Assembly: GCA_005888095.1 (NCBI GenBank)
Contig: VBKF01000123.1
Span: forward strand, 1 to 52,016
Direction of reading: 5' to 3'
DNA: 52,016 bases
Source: Deltaproteobacteria bacterium
GTDB lineage: Bacteria > Desulfobacterota > Binatia > DP-6
Position numbers and translations under genes: made by a program. Positions 38,405-46,990 of this stretch are shown piece after piece. A model generated the notes under the pieces. The model was not told the origin of the DNA. It was given only the letters and a program-made list of their open reading frames with translations, and searched no databases. Position 1 is the first letter of the stretch. Every line of letters begins with the position of its first letter.

Positions 38405-38739
38405 GACGGGGCGAGATCTACCGCACTCGCGAGCGAGTGGCCGAGCGCGGCGACAAGCCGGGATTTTACGTCGTCGTCTCCCGGAACTTCATCGCGCAGC
38501 ACGACGCCGTGGCGACCGTCGTCTGCGCACCGGTCTACGGCGAGGTCCTCGGCCTCAGCACCGAGGTCACCCTCGGCCCGGACGACGGACTGCCGCGCAG
38601 CTCGGCGGCCCGCTGCGACTTCCTCACCCTGATGTTCAAGAGGCGGCTCACGGACTTCGTCAGCACGCTCGCCCCGGCCAAGGTAGCCGACCTCGACCGG
38701 GCACTCGCCAGCGCCCTCGAGCTGCCACTCCCCGCCTAG
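38401..38739 (+). CDS. MazF/PemK-type endoribonuclease toxin
   Basis: 112 residues, typical size. MRRGEIYRTRE is the family opening strand, GDKPGFYVVVSRNFI the second strand (Lys in place of the more usual Arg before Pro), followed by VVCAPVYGEVLGLSTEVTLG and SSAARCDFLTLMFKRRLTDF. MazF toxins cut single-stranded mRNA at short sequences. GTG 38401 overlaps the antitoxin stop, as usual for such pairs. Its stop overlaps the aidB stop (CTAG). The K-for-R change near the catalytic site occurs in a subgroup of the family, so activity cannot be ruled out. Confidence 0.87.
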   Translation: MRRGEIYRTRERVAERGDKPGFYVVVSRNFIAQHDAVATVVCAPVYGEVLGLSTEVTLGPDDGLPRSSAARCDFLTLMFKRRLTDFVSTLAPAKVADLDRALASALELPLPA

Positions 38740-40373
38740 CGCGACGCGTGCGGCCGCGCCCGCTCGATGATCCGGCCGAAGTCCAGCCCTGCCGGCAGCG
38801 TCCCGAACGCGAGCCCGCGGTCGCCGTCCAGTCGCGAGACGCAGAACGCCTCGGCCACTGCCGGGTCGCCGTACCGGACGAGGAGCGACGCCTGGAGCGC
38901 CACCGCCATCCGCTCGACGAGCCGGCGCGCGCGCGCCTCGATCGCCTCCGAGCGGCCGAGATCCTGCCGCAGGTTCTCCACGAAGAGGTCGAGCCGCCGC
39001 TCGTCGCCGCCCGCCTGCCCGATCTCGCCGAACAACGCCTCCACCGACTCCGGCTCGCGCGCCATGGCGCGCAGGACGTCGAGGCAGATGACGTTGCCCG
39101 ACCCCTCCCAGATCGAGTTGAGCGGCGCCTCGCGGTAGAGGCGCGGCATCATGGACTCCTCGACGTAGCCGTTCCCGCCGAGGCACTCGAGCGCCTCGGC
39201 GACGTGCATCGGCGTCCGCTTGCAGACCCAGTACTTGATCACCGCCGTCGCCAGCCGCGCGAAGTGCCGCTCGCGCTCGTCGCCGCCGTCGTAGGCGCGT
39301 GCGAGACGCATCATCGCGACGGTCGCCGCCTCCGACTCGACGGCGAGGTCGGCCAGCACGTTCTGCATGAGCGGCTGGTCCACGAGGCGGCGGCCGAAGG
39401 CGCTGCGGTGGGCGGCGTGGTGCGTTGCCTGCGCGACGGCCTGCCGCATGGTCGCGGCCGCGCCGATCACGCAGTCGAGGCGGGTGTGGTTCACCATCTC
39501 GATGATGGTCGGGACGCCACGCCCCTCCTCGCCGACCAGGCGCGCCCAGGCGGCGTCGAACTCGACCTCACTCGAAGCGTTGGACCGGTTGCCGAGCTTG
39601 TCCTTGAGCCGCTGGATGTGGAAGCGGTTCCGCGTGCCGTCGGGCAGCCAGCGCGGCAGGAGGAAGCACGACAGACCGCGCTCGGCCTGGGCGAGGACGA
39701 GGAAGACGTCGCACATGGGCGCCGAGCAGAACCACTTGTGGCCGGTGAGCTCGTAGGCGGCGCCGGGACCCGGACGGCCGAGTGGCCGGGCGCGCGTCGT
39801 GTTGGCGCGCACGTCGGAGCCGCCCTGCTTCTCGGTCATCGCCATCCCGCAGAGGGCGCCTGCCTTCTCCGACGCCGGGATCGGCCGCGGATCGTAGGTC
39901 GTCGACGTGAGACGCGGCTCCCACTCGGCGGCGATCTCGGGCACGACGCGCAGCGCGGGCACCGCCGAGTACGTCATCGAGATCGGGCAGCCGTGGCCCG
40001 CCTCCACCTGCCCGAGGACGTAGAACAGCGCCGCCCGGGCGGCGTGCGCGCTCGGGCGAGGCTCCCGCCACGGGAGCCCGTGCAGCTCGTGGGCGACGGA
40101 CAGCCGCATGAGCTCGTGCCAGGCGGGGTGGAACTCGACCTCGTCGATGCGGTTGCCGTAGCGGTCGTGGGTGCGGAGGACGGGCGGATTCGCGTTGGCG
40201 AGCCGCCCCCAGGCGAGCGGCTCGCCGCCCGCGATCGCGCCGAGGCGCTGCACGCGCTCCTCCGCCCACCCCGCGCCCTCGCGGCGGAGCGCCTCGACCA
40301 GCACCCGGTCGGTCGTGAAGAGGTCGTAGCCCTGGAGGGGCGGGGGCTGGTTCAGAACCTCGTGCGTCGGCAT
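38736..40373 (-). CDS. aidB: AidB-type acyl-CoA dehydrogenase
   Basis: 545 residues, close to E. coli AidB (541) and longer than ordinary acyl-CoA dehydrogenases. Hallmarks: MAMTEKQGGSDVRANTTRA, GHKWFCSAPMCDVFLVLAQA, RLKDKLGNRSNASSEVEFD, ALECLGGNGYVEESMMPRLY and PLNSIWEGSGNVICLDVLRA, the FAD and active-site Glu region. In E. coli the protein belongs to the alkylation (Ada) response and binds DNA; elsewhere relatives act on branched acyl-CoA. GAGGAGG lies 8 nt before ATG 40373. No ada or alkB gene is adjacent, so a metabolic role is also possible. Confidence 0.88.
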   Translation of the reverse strand: MPTHEVLNQPPPLQGYDLFTTDRVLVEALRREGAGWAEERVQRLGAIAGGEPLAWGRLANANPPVLRTHDRYGNRIDEVEFHPAWHELMRLSVAHELHGLPWREPRPSAHAARAALFYVLGQVEAGHGCPISMTYSAVPALRVVPEIAAEWEPRLTSTTYDPRPIPASEKAGALCGMAMTEKQGGSDVRANTTRARPLGRPGPGAAYELTGHKWFCSAPMCDVFLVLAQAERGLSCFLLPRWLPDGTRNRFHIQRLKDKLGNRSNASSEVEFDAAWARLVGEEGRGVPTIIEMVNHTRLDCVIGAAATMRQAVAQATHHAAHRSAFGRRLVDQPLMQNVLADLAVESEAATVAMMRLARAYDGGDERERHFARLATAVIKYWVCKRTPMHVAEALECLGGNGYVEESMMPRLYREAPLNSIWEGSGNVICLDVLRAMAREPESVEALFGEIGQAGGDERRLDLFVENLRQDLGRSEAIEARARRLVERMAVALQASLLVRYGDPAVAEAFCVSRLDGDRGLAFGTLPAGLDFGRIIERARPHASR

Positions 40374-40471
40374 GACGAGCCTCCTCGCGCCGGGCAGATC
40401 ATTCCTCCCCGCATACCCCGCCCGTACCCTTGCGCCAAGCAGCGGGCGGTCAGATCAGGAGCAGCACACCG

Positions 40472-40918
40472 TCACTGAGCAGGGCACTGATCGAGGCTGA
40501 GGACGACCCGGCCCGACACCGCGACGTCGACGTGTCCGAACGGATCGAACGCGAGCGGGAGCTGCGCGCCTCTCGGGCTGGTGTCGTACTCGAGCTGGCC
40601 GTCGTCGTGCTTGGCCTTGACGCGGATGGTCCCGCGCTCCACCCCGTCGACCAGCACGGAGTAGAGCCCCGGCGGCACGTCCTGGATCTCGACGTGCACG
40701 TTGTGGTCGCAGTCCGTCTCGACGCGCAGCCGGCGGGTCCCGGTGGCCGTCGAGATCACGCCGCAGTTCAGGAGCGACACCTGGTCCTCGAAGATCGTGC
40801 AGTTCGCCGGCGCCGCGACCGTGGCGGTCGCCCCGACGATACCGATCGTGAACATCACGGCTGCAGCCAGCGATACTCTCATCATCGAGTTCCATGCGGA
40901 CCCTAGACGCCTCCGCAC
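40472..40918 (-). CDS. Small secreted protein of unknown function
   Basis: 148 residues from GTG 40918, which has GGAGAAG 6 nt upstream; paired ATGs at 40885 and 40882 are alternatives. Signal peptide SLAAAVMFTIGIVGATATVA, then a mature domain with four Cys (NCTIFED, LLNCGV, TDCDHN, LDQCP) likely to pair as disulfides, and strands LRVETDCDHNVHVEIQDVPP and YSVLVDGVERGTIRVKAKHD. Probably a small beta-sandwich in the periplasm or outside; no family recognised. It is divergent from the SDR at 41002. Confidence 0.65.
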   Translation of the reverse strand: MRRRLGSAWNSMMRVSLAAAVMFTIGIVGATATVAAPANCTIFEDQVSLLNCGVISTATGTRRLRVETDCDHNVHVEIQDVPPGLYSVLVDGVERGTIRVKAKHDDGQLEYDTSPRGAQLPLAFDPFGHVDVAVSGRVVLSLDQCPAQ

Positions 40919-41001
40919 GGCTTCTCCATTCGGAAAATCCCCTACGGGTCTTCCGTTGCGTACTCTTTCCCCGCGCGGAGGGGTCGAGCTATACGACCGC
41001 C

Positions 41002-41802
41002 ATGGCAGAGACGGCGTCCTTCCGGCAGCGGTACGGCGAGTGGGCGCTCGTGACCGGCGCCTCGGCCGGGATCGGCGGCGAATTCGCCCGCGCGCTGGCC
41101 ACGCGCGGCATGTCCTGTGTGCTGACCGCGCGCCGCGAAGATCGCCTTCGCGCCCTCGCGCGCGAGCTCGAGGAGACCTGCCGCGTCGCCACCCGCGTCG
41201 TTCCTGCCGACCTCGCCGCTCCCGACGGCGCGGACCGGCTCGCCAACGCCGTCGCCCGCCTCGAGATCGGCGTGCTCGTCAACAACGCCGGCTTCGGATA
41301 CGCGGGGCGCTTCGAGAAGCTCGCGACCGACCGCCTGCGCGCCATGGTCCAGGTGAACTGCATGGCGCCGGTCGTGCTCACGAGCCGGCTTCTCCCGGGC
41401 ATGCGTGCCCGCGGCCGGGGCGCGATCATCGTCACCGGCTCGGTGGCCGGGCGCCAGCCGCTGCCCCTGCACGGCGTCTACAGCGCCACCAAGGCCTTCG
41501 ACCTCTTCCTTGGTGAGTCGCTGTGGGCGGAGCTGCGCGGCAGCGGGATCGACGTCCTCGTCATCGAGCCGGGCTCGACCGCCACCGAGTTCCAGGACGT
41601 GGCCGGCGAGGTGGCGCATCGCGGCGAGCCGCCCGAGAAGGTCGTCGCCGTGGCGCTCGCCGCGCTCGGCCGGCAGCCCTCGGTGGTGTCCGGCTGGATC
41701 AACTGGGTGACCGCCAACGCCTCCCGCTTCCTGCCGCGTGCGGCGACGGCGCGGGTCGCGGAGTGGGTGATCGCGCGGCAGACCCCCGCGGAGATGCGAT
41801 AA
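41002..41802 (+). CDS. Short-chain dehydrogenase/reductase (DltE-like group)
   Basis: 266 residues. LVTGASAGIGGEFARALATRG is the cofactor site; LVNNAGFGYAG, the TGSVAG Ser and YSATKAF (Tyr, Lys) complete the active site; the tail FLPRAATARVAEWVIARQTP resembles the DltE/YqjQ group of SDRs. There is no Shine-Dalgarno close to ATG 41002; TATACG (40990-40995) begins 12 nt upstream, so the gene may be leaderless. Its stop overlaps the start of dinB in the tetranucleotide ATAA. Confidence 0.85.
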   Translation: MAETASFRQRYGEWALVTGASAGIGGEFARALATRGMSCVLTARREDRLRALARELEETCRVATRVVPADLAAPDGADRLANAVARLEIGVLVNNAGFGYAGRFEKLATDRLRAMVQVNCMAPVVLTSRLLPGMRARGRGAIIVTGSVAGRQPLPLHGVYSATKAFDLFLGESLWAELRGSGIDVLVIEPGSTATEFQDVAGEVAHRGEPPEKVVAVALAALGRQPSVVSGWINWVTANASRFLPRAATARVAEWVIARQTPAEMR

Positions 41803-42977
41803 GAGACATCATCCACGTCGACATGGACGCGTTCTACGCGTCCGTCGAGCAGCGCGACGACCCCGAGCTCCGCGGCCGCCCCGTGCTCGTCGGCGGGGAT
41901 GCACGCCGCGGCGTCGTGACCTCGGCCTCGTACGAAGCCCGGCCCTTCGGCATCCGCTCGGCGATGCCGATGGCCGAGGCGGTCGCTCGCTGTCCGCACG
42001 CCGTCGTCGTCCGTGGCCGGATGGACCGGTACGTCGCGGTCGGTCACGAGCTGCGGGCGATCTTCCACCGCTTCACGCCGCTCGTCGAGCCGCTCTCGCT
42101 CGACGAGGCCTTCCTCGACGTGACCGCGAGCGTCCGGCTCTTCGGGCCGGCTGCGGACATCGCTCGCCAGATCAAGACCGCCATCCGGGCCGAGACCGCG
42201 CTCACGGCGAGCGCGGGCGTGGCGCCGAGCAAGTTCGTCGCCAAGATCGCGAGCGACGTCTCGAAGCCGGACGGGCTCCTCGTCGTCGCGCCCGAGGACG
42301 TGCGCGACTTCCTCGCGCCGCTGCCGGTGCGCCACGTGTGGGGCGTCGGCCGCGTGACCGAGGCCGCCCTCCACCGCCTCGGCCTGCGGACGATCGGCGA
42401 CCTCGCCGCGGCCGACCCGCGCCTCCTGGCGCGTCACTTCCGCGGCGGCGCCGCCGAGCTCGTCGCGCTCGCGCGCGGGATCGACGACCGCCCCGTGCGG
42501 CCCGACCGCGAGCCCAAGTCGATCGGCGAGGAGGAGACGTTCGCCCGCGACCTCGCCCGGGCGGAGGTGGCGCCCCACCTCCTCGTGCAGGCGGAGAACG
42601 TCGCCCGGCGGCTCCGGGCCCGCGGTCTCCAGGCGCGCACCGTGGCGCTCAAGGTGAAGCTCGCCGCCCGCGCGCGCGCCGGCCGCTTCCCGACGCTGAC
42701 CCGCCGTTACACGCTCGCCGAGCCGACGGCCGACGAGTCCGTGCTGTTCGCCGTCGCCCGCAAGCTGCTCGAGCACGTGGACCTTGGCGGCCGTCGCGTG
42801 CGGCTCGCAGGGCTGGCTGCGGCGAACCTCGTCCCGGCGGCGCCCGAGCAGCTCGCGCTGTTCGCCGCCGCGCGCGAGTCGGCCACACGGCGCGCCGCGG
42901 CCGCACGCGCGGTCGACGAGCTCGCGCGGCGCTTCGGCGCGGACGTGGTGCGGCGTCGGCTGCCGCGCGAGGGATGA
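41799..42977 (+). CDS. dinB: DNA polymerase IV (Y family), apparent ATA start
   Basis: A translesion polymerase. VDMDAFYASVEQRDDPELRG holds the first catalytic Asp; PLSLDEAFLDVTAS holds the Asp-Glu pair; VAPSKFVAKIASDVSKPDG, then helix-hairpin-helix VWGVGRVTEAALHRLG and a little-finger domain. It ends without a clear beta-clamp motif, although LALF near 42855 could serve as one (QLALFAAA). The usual N-terminus M-R-x-I-I-H-V-D-M-D is obtained with ATA 41799: GGAG lies 5 nt upstream and ATA overlaps the SDR stop as ATAA, just as ATGA does in coupled genes. GTG 41763 is the nearest canonical start and adds 12 unconserved residues. Confidence 0.9.
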   Translation: MRDIIHVDMDAFYASVEQRDDPELRGRPVLVGGDARRGVVTSASYEARPFGIRSAMPMAEAVARCPHAVVVRGRMDRYVAVGHELRAIFHRFTPLVEPLSLDEAFLDVTASVRLFGPAADIARQIKTAIRAETALTASAGVAPSKFVAKIASDVSKPDGLLVVAPEDVRDFLAPLPVRHVWGVGRVTEAALHRLGLRTIGDLAAADPRLLARHFRGGAAELVALARGIDDRPVRPDREPKSIGEEETFARDLARAEVAPHLLVQAENVARRLRARGLQARTVALKVKLAARARAGRFPTLTRRYTLAEPTADESVLFAVARKLLEHVDLGGRRVRLAGLAAANLVPAAPEQLALFAAARESATRRAAAARAVDELARRFGADVVRRRLPREG

Positions 42978-43022
42978 GGCCGGGTACCCGGAGGTCATTC
43001 GTGCGGACGCCTCCCTTCGCGC

Positions 43023-43028
43023 TATAAG
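43023..43028 (+). promoter_or_regulatory. -10-like TATAAG before the MNT gene
   Basis: TATAAG in the 57-bp gap after dinB begins exactly 12 nt before GTG 43035. There is no Shine-Dalgarno, so a leaderless transcript for the MNT-HEPN-addBA genes, independent of dinB, is possible. No good -35 at 16-18 bp. Confidence 0.4.
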
Positions 43029-43034
43029 AGCTGC

Positions 43035-43502
43035 GTGGACCCCGAGCTCGACCGGAGCCTGCAGCGTTTTCGCCAGGCGCTCGAGGAGCGGTTCGGAGAC
43101 GACCTCATCACCCTGGCTGTCTTCGGCTCCCGGGTACGAGGGGAGGCGAGGCCGGAGAGCGATCTGGACATCCTGCTGGTGATCCGGGGCCTCCCGCGCC
43201 AGCGCTTTGCGCGGCGGCGGCTGGTGAGCCCGCTCGCCCATGCGGTGGGCGACTCGTTCGCGGAGACGGTCTCGACGATCCCGCTCACGCCGGAGGAAGC
43301 GAGCCGCGTCAAGCCCTTCTACCTCGGCATGCTCGACGGCCACCGCCTCCTGGTCGATCGCGGCGGATTCTTTCGCGGTGTTCTCGACCGGCTCGAGCGG
43401 CGGCTCGAGGAGCTCGGCGCGCGCCGCCTCGTCGATGAGCTCGGCAATGCGTACTGGGACCTGAAGCCGGATTACGTCCTCGGTGAGGACATCGTGCTGT
43501 GA
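43035..43502 (+). CDS. Minimal nucleotidyltransferase (MNT) protein
   Basis: 155 residues. FGSRVRGEARPESDLDILLV is the nucleotidyltransferase signature (G-S, then D-x-D), and the rest is helical. MntA-type antitoxins of HEPN-MNT pairs AMPylate their toxin; other members are of unknown use. The start is GTG 43035, with TATAAG 12 nt upstream. It overlaps the next gene as GTGA. The HEPN-like gene behind it makes a type VII-like (HEPN/MNT) toxin-antitoxin pair the likely identity. Confidence 0.85.
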   Translation: MDPELDRSLQRFRQALEERFGDDLITLAVFGSRVRGEARPESDLDILLVIRGLPRQRFARRRLVSPLAHAVGDSFAETVSTIPLTPEEASRVKPFYLGMLDGHRLLVDRGGFFRGVLDRLERRLEELGARRLVDELGNAYWDLKPDYVLGEDIVL

Positions 43503-43753
43503 CGACGCGCAAGATCGCGCGCGACTATCTCGGCAAGGTGGAAGCCCGCCTCGATGCCCTCCGGCTCTTCCTCGGACGCGGCCGGTACGACGACGTCGTG
43601 CGGGAGGCACACGAGGCAATCGAGCTGCTGCTCAAGGGTGCCCTGCACTTCGTGGGCATCCTCTTCGAGCGTTCGGAGGCCGAGGAAGCCATCCGCGCCG
43701 TGGAGCGTCTGCTCGGCCTCTACCGAGTCCTGCTCGACACCGCGAAGGACTGA
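43499..43753 (+). CDS. Short HEPN-domain-like protein
   Basis: 84 residues. The first helices (ARDYLGKVEARLDALRLFLG and DVVREAHEAIELLLKGALHF) match the start of HEPN proteins that pair with MNT proteins. The end (EEAIRAVERLLGLYRVLLD) matches the last helix of such proteins. Known family members are longer (about 120-130 residues), and the middle part appears to be absent here after HFVGI. The R-x4-6-H RNase motif is not evident. It may be an inactive or reduced partner. It is followed directly by addB with no gap (TGA then ATG). Confidence 0.65.
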   Translation: MTTRKIARDYLGKVEARLDALRLFLGRGRYDDVVREAHEAIELLLKGALHFVGILFERSEAEEAIRAVERLLGLYRVLLDTAKD

Positions 43754-46700
43754 ATGCCTCGCGTCGTCGTCGCACCCGATGCGGCCACCCGGCTCGCCGT
43801 CGCCGCCGAGTGGCTCGCGGCGCAGCCGCTCGATGCCGAGGTCCTGGTCGTCGGGCCCACGTGGGAGGCGTGCGACGACCTCGTCCGGAGCGCGGTCGTC
43901 CAGGCGCGCGCGCGTTTCGGCACCGTCCGGCTGACCCTCGATCGGCTGGCGGCACGCCTCGCCACCCCGGTCCTCGCCGCCGACGGTCGCGTACCCGCGG
44001 GCGGGCTCTCGGTCACCGCCGTCGCAGCGCGGGCCGTCCATCTGCTCCGCGCCGAGGACGCGCTCCGCTACTTCGCCCCGGTCGCGGGACGGCCCGGCTT
44101 CCCGGCGGCGGTCGCCCGGACGCTCGAGGAGCTCCGCATGAACGATGTCGGCCCGGCGGCGCTCCGCCGCCTCGGTGCGAGCGGAGCCGATCTCGCCGCC
44201 CTCGCCGAGCGCGTCCAGCGCGAGCTCGCCGCAGCGCGGCTCGCGGACCGGGCGCTCGTCTTCGAGGCCGCCCGCGGCGCCCTGCCGGACGCGCGGCTCC
44301 CGGCCGCCATGCTCTTCCTCGACGTACCGCTCGCCAGCGTCCGGGAGAGGGAGCTCGTCGCGGCCCTCGCGCGCCGCGCGCCGGAGGTCCTCGCCACGGC
44401 GCCGCGGGGCGACGCGCGCACGATCGCGCAGCTCGAGGCCGCTCTCGGCTGCGCGGCCGAGGCGGCCCGCCCCCGGCGGCGCAGCGGCTCGCTCGGCGCG
44501 CTGCAGGAGCATCTCTTCGAGGACTCGACGCCGCCGCGAGCGGGGCTCGACGAGACCGTCACCCTGCGCTCCTGGCCGGGCGAGGCGCGGGAAGCGGTGG
44601 AGATCGCGCGCGCCGTGCAGGCGGCCGCCGCCCGCGGCGTCCCCTTCGACCGGATGGCGGTCCTCCTCCGCTCGCCCACCGACTACCGCGAGCATCTGGA
44701 GGAGGCCTTCCGGCGGGCGGCCATCCCGGCGTTCTTCGCGCGCGGCACGAGGCGGCCCGATCCCGGCGGGCGCGCGCTCCTGGCGCTCCTCGCCTGCGCG
44801 GCCGAGAAGCTCTCGGCGCGGCGCTTCGCCGAGTACCTCTCGCTCGCGCAGGTCCCCGATCCCGACCGGCCGGCGGACCCCGAGCCGCGCTGGGTCCCGC
44901 CCGAGCCCGACCTGCTGCCGACCGCGCCGGCAACCGAGCCCCTCGACGATCAGCTCCCGCCCGATCCCGACTCGGCCGCGGTGGTCGCCGGCAGCCTGCG
45001 CGCGCCGTGGCGCTGGGAGCGCCTCCTCGTCGACTCGTCGGTGATCGGCGGCAAGGAGCGCTGGGCGCGCAGGCTGGCCGGGCTCGAGCGCGAGCTTGCG
45101 CTCCGCCGGGCGGCGATCGCCGGCGAGGACGAGCTGCGCGCCGCCGCGCTCGACCGCCAGCTCGCCGACCTCGCGCACCTTCGCGACTTCGCACTGCCGC
45201 TCATCGACCGGCTCGCCGCGCTGCCCGCGCAGGCGACGTGGGGCGAGTGGCTGGGCCAGCTCCGCGCGCTCGCCACGGCCGCGCTCCGGAGCCCGGACGC
45301 CGTCCTCGCCGCCCTCGCCGAGCTCGAGCCGATGGCGCCGGTCGGCCCCGTCGACCTCGACGAGGTGCAGCTCGTCCTCGGCCCGCGGCTCCGCGAGCTG
45401 ACCGTGCCGCCTCCTCGCCGCCGCTACGGCGCGGTGCTGATCACCGCGGCGGAGGCTGCCCGCGGTCTCGCCTTCGACGTGGTCTTCGTCCCCGGCCTCG
45501 CCGAGAAGCTCTTCCCGCGGAAGATCGTGGAGGATCCCATCCTCCTCGACGGCGAGCGCGAGACGCTCGGCGTCCCCGCGCTCACCACCCGCCACGCGCG
45601 TGGCGCGGCCGAGCGCCTCGCGCTCCGCCTCGCGATCGGCGCGGCGCGCGAACGGGTCCTTCTCTCCTATCCGCGGATCGACGTGGAGCAGGCGCGGCCG
45701 CGCGTGCCGTCCTTCTACGGCCTCGAGGCGCTGCGCGCCGCCGAGGGCGCGCTTCCCGGGTTCGAGGAGCTCGGGCTCCGCGCCGAGCCCGAGTCGGGCG
45801 GGCGCCTCGGCTGGCCTGCGCCGAAGGAGCCGGAGAACGCGATCGACGAGGCGGAGTACGACCTGGCCCTGCTGGCGCCGCTCCTGACCGCCGATCCGGA
45901 GACGACGGCGGGCACGGCGAGCTACCTGCTGACGGCCAACCCCCACCTCGCCCGGGCGCTGCGCGCGCGCGCCCGGCGCTGGCTCCGCCGCTGGACGCCT
46001 GCCGACGGGCTCGTCGATCCCGACCCGCTCGCTCGCGAGGCGCTCGCACGCCATCAGCTGGGCGCGCGCTCCTTCTCGCCCACGGGGCTCCAGCACTTCG
46101 CCCTCTGCCCGTACCGCTTCCTCCTCCAAGCGATCCATCGCCTCGAGCCGCGCGAGGAGCCGGCAGCGATCGAGGTCCTGGACCCCCTCACGCGTGGCGC
46201 GCTCTTTCACGACGTGCAGTTCGAGGTGCTGAGCGAGCTGCGTGCGGCGGGCCTCCTTCCCTACCGGCCCGCCGACCTCGAGCGGACGCTCGCGACGCTC
46301 GACGTGGTGCTCGAGCGGGTGGCGGCGCGCTATGCCGAGGATCTCTCGCCCGCCATCCCGAGGGTGTGGCAGGACGGCATCGAGACGATCCGCTGCGACC
46401 TCCGCGAGTGGCTCCGGCGTGCGGCCAGCGCCGGCGACGGCTGGGTGCCGCACAAGTTCGAGCTGTCCTTCGGCCTCGCCGACCGCGACCGGCCGAACGC
46501 GGACCCGGCCAGCGTCGGCGACCCGGTCAGGGTACTCGGCGATTTGACCCTCCGCGGCTCGATCGACCTGGTCGAGCGGCACGCACGCGGCGCCGTCCGT
46601 GCGACCGACCACAAGACCGGCAAGGCGCGCGCGGCCGACGGGGTGGTCATCGGCGGCGGACAGGTCCTCCAGCCGGTGCTCTATGCGCTCGCGCTCGAGC

Positions 46701-46990
46701 AGCTCCTGCCCGAGCCCGTCGAGGGCGGCCGCCTCTATTACTGCACGGCCGACGGCGGCTTCCAGGAGCGCGTGGTCCCGCTCGACGCCGAGAGTCGTGC
46801 AAGTGCGGGCACGGTCGCCGATATCGTCGGCCGCGCGCTGGCGGACGGGTTCCTGCCCGCCGCCCCGGTCGCGGGCGCGTGCCGGTGGTGTGACTACCGT
46901 CCCGTCTGCGGTCCGCACGAGGAGGCGCGGGTTGCGCGCAAGCCCCCCGAGCGGCTCGCCGAGCTCGCCCGCCTGCGCGCGCTCAGGTGA
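43754..46990 (+). CDS. addB: AddB-like PD-(D/E)XK nuclease subunit
   Basis: 1078 residues. The N-terminal two thirds have the inactivated helicase-like fold of AddB; there is no Walker A. The C-terminal nuclease shows FSPTGLQHFALCPYRFLLQA (first Cys), RGSIDLVE, ATDHKTGKARAADG (D-x-K), GQVLQPVLYALALE and ACRWCDYRPVCG. The four Cys are positioned for the iron-sulfur cluster of AddB/RexB-type nucleases. With AddA it resects double-strand breaks before RecA loading and also degrades foreign DNA. ATG 43754 abuts the HEPN stop and its stop overlaps addA as GTGA. Confidence 0.87.
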   Translation: MPRVVVAPDAATRLAVAAEWLAAQPLDAEVLVVGPTWEACDDLVRSAVVQARARFGTVRLTLDRLAARLATPVLAADGRVPAGGLSVTAVAARAVHLLRAEDALRYFAPVAGRPGFPAAVARTLEELRMNDVGPAALRRLGASGADLAALAERVQRELAAARLADRALVFEAARGALPDARLPAAMLFLDVPLASVRERELVAALARRAPEVLATAPRGDARTIAQLEAALGCAAEAARPRRRSGSLGALQEHLFEDSTPPRAGLDETVTLRSWPGEAREAVEIARAVQAAAARGVPFDRMAVLLRSPTDYREHLEEAFRRAAIPAFFARGTRRPDPGGRALLALLACAAEKLSARRFAEYLSLAQVPDPDRPADPEPRWVPPEPDLLPTAPATEPLDDQLPPDPDSAAVVAGSLRAPWRWERLLVDSSVIGGKERWARRLAGLERELALRRAAIAGEDELRAAALDRQLADLAHLRDFALPLIDRLAALPAQATWGEWLGQLRALATAALRSPDAVLAALAELEPMAPVGPVDLDEVQLVLGPRLRELTVPPPRRRYGAVLITAAEAARGLAFDVVFVPGLAEKLFPRKIVEDPILLDGERETLGVPALTTRHARGAAERLALRLAIGAARERVLLSYPRIDVEQARPRVPSFYGLEALRAAEGALPGFEELGLRAEPESGGRLGWPAPKEPENAIDEAEYDLALLAPLLTADPETTAGTASYLLTANPHLARALRARARRWLRRWTPADGLVDPDPLAREALARHQLGARSFSPTGLQHFALCPYRFLLQAIHRLEPREEPAAIEVLDPLTRGALFHDVQFEVLSELRAAGLLPYRPADLERTLATLDVVLERVAARYAEDLSPAIPRVWQDGIETIRCDLREWLRRAASAGDGWVPHKFELSFGLADRDRPNADPASVGDPVRVLGDLTLRGSIDLVERHARGAVRATDHKTGKARAADGVVIGGGQVLQPVLYALALEQLLPEPVEGGRLYYCTADGGFQERVVPLDAESRASAGTVADIVGRALADGFLPAAPVAGACRWCDYRPVCGPHEEARVARKPPERLAELARLRALR

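Noticed and set aside
43472-46918. 1148-codon open frame on the minus strand opposite addB
   Set aside because: Arg/Glu/Gly-rich antisense shadow; addB on the plus strand has clear nuclease motifs.
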